From an uncultured Thermomicrobiales bacterium (GTDB lineage: Bacteria; Chloroflexota; Chloroflexia; Thermomicrobiales; Thermomicrobiaceae), in the NCBI GenBank assembly GCA_937891245.1, contig CALAGB010000147.1:1-7883 (forward strand): a stretch of DNA of 7,883 nucleotides. The letters run 5' to 3'. The notes under the pieces are model-generated. The model was not told the origin of the DNA. It was given only the letters and a program-made list of their open reading frames with translations, and did not search any database. The position numbers and the translations under genes were made by a program. Position 1 is the stretch's first letter; each line of letters opens with the position of its first letter. Positions 1 to 4,716 of this stretch are shown here, piece by piece.

Positions 1-220
1 AGAGATCGGCCCCGATGATGAGCCCAACGAGGATAACGGCAAGTAAGAGTGTGCTGCCGGTGGCGGGAGGGAGCCAGACACGATTCGCAGAGACGACGAG
101 AACGGCCGCACAAAGCGCAACCAGTGTGACGACGATCAAATAGACTCTCGTGGGGACCTGCACGGCGATCTCTCTGCTCACGAAGGTCAATCCGAGGAGC
201 AAAGCGGGCCACGTCGACAC
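1..220 (-). CDS. N-terminal part of a membrane protein, cut off by the left window edge
   Basis: The minus-strand frame is open from a TAG just upstream of 256 to the window edge. About 73 residues are visible. From a GTG at 220 there is a PTRVYL motif near residues 23-28, then two hydrophobic helices (about 26-45 and 56-71) separated by a short NRVWLPPATG loop, ending in IIGADL. This two-helix start resembles the membrane module preceding HD-GYP or GGDEF signalling domains in Chloroflexota, but no catalytic domain is in the window, so the function is a guess. Three GTG starts are possible: 256 (no Shine-Dalgarno), 220 (GCAGGAG at 229-224, only 3 nt away) and 163 (purine-rich AGAGAG upstream; the protein would begin close to PTRVYL). 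I chose 220 on the ribosome binding site. That it encodes a membrane protein is fairly safe; the start and family are not. Confidence 0.6.
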   Translation of the reverse strand, partial: MSTWPALLLGLTFVSREIAVQVPTRVYLIVVTLVALCAAVLVVSANRVWLPPATGSTLLLAVILVGLIIGADL

Positions 221-235
221 TCGCTCCTGCAGCGG

Positions 236-261
236 AATAGGTGTGTCCGTACGCACCTATT
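236..261. promoter_or_regulatory. Palindrome in the leader of the leftmost gene
   Basis: AATAGGTG (236-243) faces CACCTATT (254-261). Pairing continues inward through one G-T wobble to a four-base loop, giving 11 pairs in 26 bp. It lies just downstream of the predicted transcription start, covers the most upstream GTG (256) and ends a few bases before the GCAGGAG ribosome binding site. It could be an operator for a dimeric repressor or an mRNA hairpin near the translation start. Confidence 0.5.
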
Positions 262-276
262 CTGCCGGGTGATTCG

Positions 277-282
277 ATTATA
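277..282 (-). promoter_or_regulatory. Extended -10 promoter of the leftmost gene
   Basis: On the minus strand the sequence reads TGTTATAAT, a perfect TATAAT hexamer preceded by the TGn extension. No convincing -35 box lies 16-18 bp upstream, as is common for extended -10 promoters. Transcription would begin near 270, giving a leader of about 14, 50 or 107 nt depending on which GTG is used. Confidence 0.6.
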
Positions 283-333
283 ACAGTGGGTTTCCGCCGC
301 TCCGCCGCGAAACGGCGCCAGGAGATGACGTGT

Positions 334-395
334 CGGTACCGGTCAGTGAAGTACGTCAGTACTGTCGGATGAACGGCGCACCGGCACCGGTCGGT
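334..395. repeat. Short direct repeats upstream of the minus-strand promoter
   Basis: CGGTACCGGTCAGT (334-347) and CGGCACCGGTCGGT (382-395) match at 12 of 14 positions. Between them lies the inverted repeat AGTAC-GTCA-GTACT (350-363). The set sits about 50-115 bp upstream of the -10 box at 277-282, where activator or repressor sites would be expected. No gene covers this stretch. Confidence 0.35.
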
Positions 396-430
396 TCAGG
401 TTGTGATCAAATGGGAATCACCGTGCGGAG

Positions 431-491
431 ATAAGAAAATCCCGATCTTCGACAGGCGCTCTCCGTTGCCGACCTGTCGAAAACCGGGATT
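431..491 (-). terminator. Intrinsic terminator acting on minus-strand transcription
   Basis: Arms at 438-456 and 473-491 pair at 17 of 19 positions (AATCCCG and TTCGACAGG blocks) around a 16-nt loop. Read on the minus strand, the stem is followed directly by a T-rich run (TTTTCTTAT, down to 431); on the plus strand there is no T-run. This is the expected shape of a rho-independent terminator for a gene transcribed leftwards from beyond 491. The only candidate is the remnant ending at 587. Confidence 0.6.
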
Positions 492-572
492 GTTCACAAT
501 CATCGTTCGTGACCCGCTGAAGCGATCGTCACGGGCCGATGATGCGTGGCGGCCATGACTGAGGCACGCCAC
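488..572. other. Cluster of three short inverted repeats, no gene
   Basis: In order: GATTGT-TC-ACAATC (488-501), sharing bases with the terminator stem; CGTGAC (508-513) facing GTCACG (528-533), with an inner CGC-TGAA-GCG; and GTGGCG (546-551) facing CGCCAC (567-572). On a minus-strand transcript they would form hairpins in the 3' untranslated region between the remnant's stop codon and the terminator. They may stabilise the RNA end. No coding signal is visible here. Confidence 0.35.
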
Positions 573-586
573 CAGGGATCAGCCGA

Positions 587-713
587 CTATTTCCACTTGA
601 ACATGTTGTTAATCCCTTCCTGCTTGAAACGAAAAGGGAACGGGTTGTAGCCGGATGCTCGTGACCTATTTCCACTTCATCGTTTCAGGCTCCCATCTGG
701 TCGAGGCGAACGT
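587..713 (-). pseudogene. Decayed 3' end of a minus-strand gene, with its last codons present twice
   Basis: On the minus strand, 29 codons upstream of the TAG at 589-587 read like a protein C-terminus, including YNPFPFRFKQ and ending EGINNMFKWK. A second short frame ends in WEPETMKWK with its TAG at 668-666. Both share the 12-base block AAGTGGAAATAG, 79 bp apart and therefore in different frames. Each frame is closed by a stop a few codons upstream, so no intact gene remains. The endings loosely resemble C-termini of extracellular solute-binding proteins, but that family call is weak. A terminator in the same orientation lies about 95 bp downstream, which supports a once real gene end. It could instead be chance open frame. 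Confidence 0.4.
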
Positions 714-836
714 TCACAAATCGGATTGTCCGAGGCCGTTCGCCGTATGCATCTCTTTCGTTCGTTGACTACTTGTCCCACACGCGAAAAACTGAACATC
801 AGCGCGTCATAGTACTTTCATCTCCCGCGTATTCTA

Positions 837-890
837 GTACCTTGATACTCTGGTGTCAAGCCAAGGGTACCAATTTCCCGGTACTTTTCT
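837..890 (+). promoter_or_regulatory. Possible attenuator: mutually exclusive stem-loops in the rmlB leader
   Basis: Three pairings share bases. Stem A: GTACCTTG (837-844) with CAAGGGTAC (862-870), 8 bp with one bulge. Stem B: CTTGATAC (841-848) with GTGTCAAG (853-860), 8 bp with one wobble and a TCTG loop. Stem C: AAGGGTACC (863-871) with GGTACTTTT (880-888), 9 pairs including two G-T wobbles, ending in a T-rich side. Stem C could act as a weak terminator. Stem A excludes both stem C and stem B, as in leader attenuators. No known riboswitch or T-box consensus is recognisable. The arrangement is seen directly; its function is inference. Confidence 0.3.
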
Positions 891-978
891 CAGTGGCAAT
901 TTTGGGACCATGGAACGGGCTGCTCAGACGTGCGCGACCGGTCATTGCTGGTTCCGTAAAGGTTTTAGTAGGCTCTGC

Positions 979-1002
979 GCGAGATAGCATGGTCGGTCTC
1001 GC
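979..1002 (+). promoter_or_regulatory. Hairpin just upstream of the rmlB ribosome binding site
   Basis: GCGAGA (979-984) pairs with TCTCGC (997-1002) around a 12-nt loop. An alternative shorter pairing, ATGG (989-992) with CCAT (1002-1005), overlaps it. The element ends a few bases before the GAGGAAGG ribosome binding site, so it could affect translation or be a protein-binding site. Confidence 0.3.
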
Positions 1003-1007
1003 CATAC

Positions 1008-1015
1008 GAGGAAGG
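1008..1015 (+). promoter_or_regulatory. Ribosome binding site that decides the rmlB start
   Basis: GAGGAAGG ends 7 nt before the ATG at 1023 but only 1 nt before the in-frame GTG at 1017. The spacing selects the ATG. Confidence 0.7.
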
Positions 1016-1022
1016 CGTGGGG

Positions 1023-2066
1023 ATGGGTGATTTAGCGTCGCGGCGGTTCCTGGTCACGGGAGGTGCGGGCTTTATCGGCAGCAACTTCGCGCGAATGCTG
1101 TTGCAGCAGGGAGCCGAACGCGTCGTCGTCTTCGACAAGTTGACCTATGCCGGTAATCCCGCGAACCTGCATGACCTCACGGCTTTTCCGGCGTACCAGT
1201 TCGTGCAAGGCGACATTTGCGACGCCGCGGCCGTTGACAAAGCGCTCGATGGGTGTGAGGTGATCGTGAACTTCGCGGCTGAGTCGCACGTCGATCGTTC
1301 TCTCCTGAGCGCGGGCGAATTCATTCAGACGAATATTCTCGGCACGCAAGTACTCCTCGATGCCGCCGTGCGCGCGGGCGTCGAACGCTTCGTACAGGTG
1401 AGTACGGACGAGGTTTACGGTGACGTCGCGGAAGGCTACTCGCGTGAGGACGACCCGCTTCGGCCGCGTAGCCCGTACTCCGCGAGCAAGGCCGGGGCTG
1501 AACTGATGGTCAACGCCTACGTCGAGACGTATGGGCTGAACGCGATCATCACACGTGGATCCAACACCTACGGCCCATACCAGTTTCCTGAGAAGCTGAT
1601 CCCCTTGATGATCACGAATGTGTTCGAATCCCTACCGTTGCCGGTCTATGGCGACGGGCAGCAGGCGCGAGACTGGCTGTACGTGCTTGATCACTGTCGC
1701 GGCATTCTGGTGGCGATGGAACGGGGGGAAGCGGGTTCGGTTTTCAACATCGGTGGTGGGAACGAGCGGCGTAATCTCGATGTCATACTGACGCTGCTTG
1801 ATCTCATGGATGGCCCGCGCGAATTGATCACGCACGTCGAAGATCGGCTTGGCCATGACCGGCGCTACGCGCTCGCGACCGACCGCCTCCAGGCGCTCGG
1901 CTGGCGACCGGAGACCAGCTTCGAAGCAGGTTTGCGCGAAACCGTCGACTGGTACCGTGCCCATAGCGGCTGGTGGCGCCCACTCAAAGAGGGGCGCTTC
2001 ACCGCCTACTACGAGCAAAATTATGGGACCCGCGCCAGGCTGACCGCGGATTCGTCGGACGCTTGA
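1023..2066 (+). CDS. rmlB: dTDP-glucose 4,6-dehydratase
   Basis: This 347-residue cytoplasmic short-chain dehydrogenase/reductase converts dTDP-glucose to dTDP-4-keto-6-deoxyglucose, an early step toward dTDP-rhamnose and other deoxysugars for cell-surface glycans. The Rossmann NAD-binding motif GGAGFIG is at residues 13-19. Catalytic STDEVYG at 127-133 supplies Thr128, Asp129 and Glu130, and YSASK gives Tyr152 and Lys156. The substrate-binding stretches RGSNTYGPYQFPEKLIP and GDGQQARDWLYV and a late NIGGGNE follow in the family order. The length is normal and no key residue is missing. The Asp-Glu pair after Thr separates it from UDP-galactose 4-epimerases and simpler epimerases. No rmlA, rmlC or rmlD is in the window, so the final sugar is unknown. 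The next gene starts 4 bp after the stop, so translation is probably coupled. Confidence 0.93.
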   Translation: MGDLASRRFLVTGGAGFIGSNFARMLLQQGAERVVVFDKLTYAGNPANLHDLTAFPAYQFVQGDICDAAAVDKALDGCEVIVNFAAESHVDRSLLSAGEFIQTNILGTQVLLDAAVRAGVERFVQVSTDEVYGDVAEGYSREDDPLRPRSPYSASKAGAELMVNAYVETYGLNAIITRGSNTYGPYQFPEKLIPLMITNVFESLPLPVYGDGQQARDWLYVLDHCRGILVAMERGEAGSVFNIGGGNERRNLDVILTLLDLMDGPRELITHVEDRLGHDRRYALATDRLQALGWRPETSFEAGLRETVDWYRAHSGWWRPLKEGRFTAYYEQNYGTRARLTADSSDA

Positions 2067-2070
2067 ACCG

Positions 2071-2784
2071 ATGGCGATCACGTTTGAAGTCGCCGTGGCG
2101 AAGACCAACAAGTTCGCCAGTCGTGAGAGTGGCGATACCGTGGAAGTCGTCGAACGTCCCGGCGGCGGCCTCTCGGTCGTCATCGTAGACGGTCAGGGAA
2201 GCGGGCAAGCAGCGAAACGCTTGAGCCTGCTTGTTGCCGGCCGGGCTGTGAGTCTCCTAAATGAGGGGGTGCGCGACGGGACGGCGGCGCGCGCCTCGCA
2301 CGATTTCCTCTACACTCATCGTAGTGGCCGTGTCTCGGCGGCACTCGATATCGTCTCGATCGATCTCGTTTCACGCACCGTGGTGCTCACGCGAAATAGT
2401 GAAACACCGATGCTGCTCCTCCAGAACGGATCGCTCGCCCTCGTCAATGATTCCGGCGGGCGGATCGGTGTTCATCGTCAGATGCGGCCAAAAGTGCTGG
2501 AGTTCCCAGCGGTTCCGGGAACGATCGCGATTCTCGTCACCGACGGCGTCACTCATGCGGGTCAGCTCACCGGCGATCCATTTGATGTTAAGGAAAAGGC
2601 GCAAGCGTTGTTGGCCGAGGATCTGCCGAGTCAGTCGATTGTCGACCAATTGCTGCAATCGGCAATGGCCGTTGAACGGAATCGTCCACGTGACGATATG
2701 ACGGTTGTCGCACTCAAGGTCGGCCCCGGTGTTCGCGAGCAGCCGGTGCGCCGTCTCTTTCTCTCGATCCCACTGCCGGAATAG
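2071..2784 (+). CDS. Small SpoIIE/PP2C-type serine phosphatase
   Basis: A 237-residue soluble protein consisting of little more than one SpoIIE-like PP2C domain, which dephosphorylates Ser/Thr on partner proteins using two metal ions. Visible motifs are ESGDT (19-23), VDGQGSG with metal-ligand Asp40, LVTDGVTHAG with Asp158, and RDDMTVV with Asp208-Asp209; these acidic positions are those expected of an active enzyme. There is no sensor (PAS, GAF or HAMP) domain and no membrane segment. A short conserved-looking tail (RRLFLSIPLPE) follows the domain. The ATG lies 4 bp after the rmlB stop with only a weak upstream GGA, which suggests translational coupling. SpoIIE-type phosphatases usually act on anti-sigma-factor antagonists, but no such partner or partner kinase is in the window. 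The substrate is therefore unknown. It could conceivably act on the adjacent P-loop protein. Confidence 0.82.
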   Translation: MAITFEVAVAKTNKFASRESGDTVEVVERPGGGLSVVIVDGQGSGQAAKRLSLLVAGRAVSLLNEGVRDGTAARASHDFLYTHRSGRVSAALDIVSIDLVSRTVVLTRNSETPMLLLQNGSLALVNDSGGRIGVHRQMRPKVLEFPAVPGTIAILVTDGVTHAGQLTGDPFDVKEKAQALLAEDLPSQSIVDQLLQSAMAVERNRPRDDMTVVALKVGPGVREQPVRRLFLSIPLPE

Positions 2785-2810
2785 CCGGAGCGTCAGGCCG
2801 GAGGCCAATG

Positions 2811-3149
2811 ATGCGCATCGCGGTGGTTGGCCCTTGTTCATCCGGAAAATCGACGATTGTTGAGCGCTTGCGCGAGCGCGGTTTCGACGCGTACGCCGTT
2901 AGCCAGGAACATTCGATCATCTCGCGACTCTGGGACCACCGGAGTCCGGATCGGCTCGTCTATCTCCACGTCGATTACGAAATCGTGCAGCAGCGGCGAG
3001 GGCCGAACTGGCCCCGCTGGATCTACGATGCGCAAATCGAGCGACTGCGGGACGCGAGTGACCATGCGACGATCGTGCTGGACACCGGAAAGTTCGGTGT
3101 GGACGAGACGGTGGAACGCATCGCCAGGGCGGTCGGACAACCGGACTAA
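2811..3149 (+). CDS. Small P-loop nucleotide-binding protein, kinase-like
   Basis: A 112-residue protein with a clear Walker A motif, GPCSSGKST (7-15), after a first strand MRIAVV. RLVYLHVD (48-55) resembles the strand before a Walker B or kinase core, and QQRRG (60-64) supplies arginines typical of a lid. It is much shorter than usual nucleoside or adenylate kinases (about 180-220 residues), so it is either a minimal kinase-like fold or a non-catalytic nucleotide binder. I do not recognise the substrate. Two ATGs are adjacent (2808, 2811); GGAGG at 2800-2804 sits 6 nt before the second, which I chose. It follows the phosphatase gene by 26 bp in the same direction and is likely co-transcribed. 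Its TAA overlaps the stop of the convergent gene. Confidence 0.65.
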   Translation: MRIAVVGPCSSGKSTIVERLRERGFDAYAVSQEHSIISRLWDHRSPDRLVYLHVDYEIVQQRRGPNWPRWIYDAQIERLRDASDHATIVLDTGKFGVDETVERIARAVGQPD

Positions 3150-4486
3150 CCTGCACCGGTATTCTGACGGGTGTTCCAAATCTGCTGACCGAGCGGCGTC
3201 AGTTCAACGGTCGTTTGGCCATTGTCCCCCTCACGGAGTTCAAAGCGCGCCCGCTCGAAATACTGAACCTTGGTGCCGTTCTGATCGATGACCTCGCTTA
3301 TCGGGTAGCCGAAGATCTCAAGCCCGCCGTGATTGGTCCAATACTCCTCGAACTTCCCGGCGAGCGTGTGTCCGGTCGCACTAAAGTACCGGCCGCTGAA
3401 TCCTGCCGGTTTATCGATCTTCGCCTGCGTTGAACCAAGCGCCTCGACGCCGAGCAAGCCCAGGTGCACCTTGCTGTTCGTGCCAAGCTCAAAGCGTGCC
3501 CGCTGGAAATACTGGACTGTCGTGCCCCGTTCATCGACGAATTCGCTGCTGATCGGATCACCAAAGAGATTGTGACCGTCGTGGGCTTCCCAGAACGTCT
3601 TGAATTCACCTGCGACGTATTGCTTCGTGTCGCTGAAGTAGCGGGCGGTCGCATCGGCTGGATCAGCCGCGACGGTAAACGACCAATCGGTGTTCGTCGT
3701 GTCTCCCTGGGCATCGGTCGCGGTGACATGCGCGGCGTACGTTCCCGTGGAGAAAGAGCGCTCGGCGACGATATTCATGCGCGGTGCGCCCGTCGCATCG
3801 CTGGCGCCGGACTGAGCCGGGACATCCGTGTAGCTCGTGACGACCGGAATCTGCTGGCCATCCACGGTCATTACGGCCGCTCGAATAGAGCTGTCACTCC
3901 CAATCTGTGCGCCGATACGTACAACTCCCTGCGCCAGCGTGGCGCCGGCAGGCGGATCGCTGAAGATAATGGTCGGGGCGACGCGCGGCCCTGCCGAGGT
4001 GAAGCTCCATGATTGGTAGCGTTCCTTGCCGCTCGAATCGCGCACGAGAACACGCGCCTCATGAGTACCGGCCGGCAAGACGCTCCGGAAGCGAACGATC
4101 CAGGAGCGATCACCCTCGGTAACCACGGCTGGTAGTTCGGTGACGCCATCGATCGTCAAGGCGACATGCTCGATCGGTTTCGGTGCGGTGACGCGCGCTT
4201 CGACCAGGACGACACCCGCATCGGCGCTGCTACCTGGTAGTGGTTTGAGATTCGTGATCGCCGGTTTGGACGAAAGCGTCAGCAAGTAGGCGAGCGTGGC
4301 GAAAAGCAGCACCAGCACGATGGCAAGAATGGCGCGAATTCCGCTGGAATTGCGGCGTCGCAATGAGGGTCGAAAGGGGCGACGCTCGCGAATCGTCGAA
4401 AGCGCGATTGTTTCCGGTTGCGCGGGTTGAAGCGGGTGCGGATAGCGTGGATTCCCGTTCGGTCCAGCTTGATCAGGTTGCCGCAT
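3146..4486 (-). CDS. Membrane-anchored extracellular protein: two Ig-like modules and two YF/W/FG/RARFE repeats
   Basis: A 446-residue protein. The N-terminus is Pro-rich with a basic stretch (Arg33-Arg45). One transmembrane helix (about 51-71) acts as an uncleaved anchor with the rest outside, which the basic cytoplasmic side supports. Residues 74-163 and 167-273 look like two beta-sandwich Ig-like modules, each with a VDG or IDG turn and ending in W-S-F-T. Two copies of an approximately 70-residue repeat follow (283-350 and 367-437), with the pattern YF..T, F..(Y/F)W, (I/L)FG.PIS, VQYF.RARFEL. The first copy is degenerate (HDGHN replaces the usual NGGL). I associate this repeat with secreted Thermomicrobia proteins; its role is unknown, perhaps cell-wall or glycan binding. 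The ATG at 4486 is preceded by AGGAA 6 nt away; a longer frame continues upstream to 4627, but its Arg/Ser-rich translation is not protein-like. A hairpin (4507-4522) lies in the leader. Confidence 0.8.
   Translation of the reverse strand: MRQPDQAGPNGNPRYPHPLQPAQPETIALSTIRERRPFRPSLRRRNSSGIRAILAIVLVLLFATLAYLLTLSSKPAITNLKPLPGSSADAGVVLVEARVTAPKPIEHVALTIDGVTELPAVVTEGDRSWIVRFRSVLPAGTHEARVLVRDSSGKERYQSWSFTSAGPRVAPTIIFSDPPAGATLAQGVVRIGAQIGSDSSIRAAVMTVDGQQIPVVTSYTDVPAQSGASDATGAPRMNIVAERSFSTGTYAAHVTATDAQGDTTNTDWSFTVAADPADATARYFSDTKQYVAGEFKTFWEAHDGHNLFGDPISSEFVDERGTTVQYFQRARFELGTNSKVHLGLLGVEALGSTQAKIDKPAGFSGRYFSATGHTLAGKFEEYWTNHGGLEIFGYPISEVIDQNGTKVQYFERARFELREGDNGQTTVELTPLGQQIWNTRQNTGAG
3233..3534 (-). 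repeat. Coding repeat: two copies of the VQYF.RARFEL block
   Basis: The DNA encoding the two C-terminal modules retains similarity, most clearly where CAAAGCGCGCCCGCTCGAAA (3241-3260) matches the stretch starting at about 3491 with few changes; the copies are about 250 bp apart. This reflects internal duplication of the protein module, not a mobile or regulatory repeat. Confidence 0.45.
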
Positions 4487-4506
4487 GATGCGTTCCTGTC
4501 GGCGAG

Positions 4507-4522
4507 CGCACCGAGGGGTGCG
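4507..4522 (-). other. Short hairpin in the leader of the surface-protein gene
   Basis: CGCACC (4507-4512) pairs with GGTGCG (4517-4522) around a GAGG loop, about 20 bp upstream of the ATG at 4486. On the minus transcript it ends just before the AGGAA ribosome binding site. It may influence translation, but the stem is short. Confidence 0.3.
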
Positions 4523-4584
4523 GGTTGGCCTGGTGCGTGAAGCAATCCGACAACCGGTACTGCTGGACGAACGGCCCCCTCGAA

Positions 4585-4591
4585 AAGGAGG
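4585..4591 (+). promoter_or_regulatory. Strong Shine-Dalgarno for an alternative upstream start
   Basis: AAGGAGG stands 8 nt before an ATG at 4600 that is in frame with the lipoprotein gene and adds 39 residues. This is the best ribosome binding site in the window. The added codons are rich in AGA and ATA, unlike the gene body, so the signal conflicts with the coding content. Confidence 0.5.
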
Positions 4592-4703
4592 TTCACACCA
4601 TGCTGGAATACGCAAGAATATTGCCAATAGCCGGTGGACAAAGAGACCTCAGATGCCGGCATCGGCCCTCTGCGAACATGCACGTTGCCATTGTTTCAGA
4701 CGG

Positions 4704-4709
4704 TACACT
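4704..4709 (+). promoter_or_regulatory. Candidate -10 box placed for a leaderless transcript
   Basis: TACACT matches TATAAT at four of six positions and ends 7 nt before the ATG at 4717, so transcription would start at or next to that ATG. The ATG at 4717 has no Shine-Dalgarno. No good -35 lies 16-18 bp upstream (TTGCCA at 4685-4690 is too close). Confidence 0.35.
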
Positions 4710-4716
4710 ACACAGT

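Larger units (their letters stand above)
714..1022 (+). other. Gene-free leader region upstream of rmlB
   Basis: About 310 bp, visibly more AT-rich than the flanking genes. I see no credible coding frame: a plus-strand open frame from a TTG at 773 runs into rmlB but has no ribosome binding site and no protein-like composition. The stretch holds the competing stem-loops at 837-890 and a hairpin at 979-1002. TTGACT at 765-770 could be a -35 box, but the hexamer 17 bp downstream (AAAACT) is a poor -10, so I do not name a promoter. Confidence 0.5.
4487..4716. other. Divergent intergenic region between the surface-protein and binding-lipoprotein genes
   Basis: 230 bp shared by two divergent genes, so it must hold promoters for both unless distant ones are used. 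Rightwards, TACACT (4704-4709) is a candidate -10 for the lipoprotein gene. Leftwards, TTGTCC (4641-4636) and TATTCT (4620-4615) with a 15-bp spacer are the best pair I can find, and they are weak. It also contains a strong Shine-Dalgarno at 4585-4591 that opens an in-frame extension of the lipoprotein gene. Confidence 0.4.

Noticed and set aside
334..395. CRISPR-like or mobile-element repeats
   Set aside because: There are only two imperfect 14-bp copies, no regular spacers, no terminal inverted repeats and no transposase frame.
861..890. T-box riboswitch upstream of rmlB
   Set aside because: AAGGGTACC superficially recalls the T-box core, but the conserved sequence and specifier stem are absent and the downstream gene is not an amino-acid gene.
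1017..1022. GTG at 1017 as the rmlB start
   Set aside because: The Shine-Dalgarno would be only 1 nt away; the ATG at 1023 has ideal 7-nt spacing.
773..1030. Plus-strand open frame of 85 codons upstream of and overlapping rmlB
   Set aside because: It starts at a TTG without a ribosome binding site, overlaps the rmlB ribosome binding site and start, and its translation resembles no protein family.
2371..2841. Minus-strand open frame opposite the phosphatase gene
   Set aside because: The plus strand carries all SpoIIE/PP2C motifs; the antisense translation has no recognisable feature.
3464..4012. Plus-strand open frame of 182 codons within the surface-protein gene
   Set aside because: It is antisense to a well-supported repeat protein, and its low-quality Arg/Gly-rich translation is typical of shadow frames in GC-rich DNA.
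4487..4627. N-terminal extension of the surface protein to 4627
   Set aside because: The added 47 residues are Arg/Ser/Thr-rich and not protein-like, while the ATG at 4486 has a good AGGAA at correct spacing.
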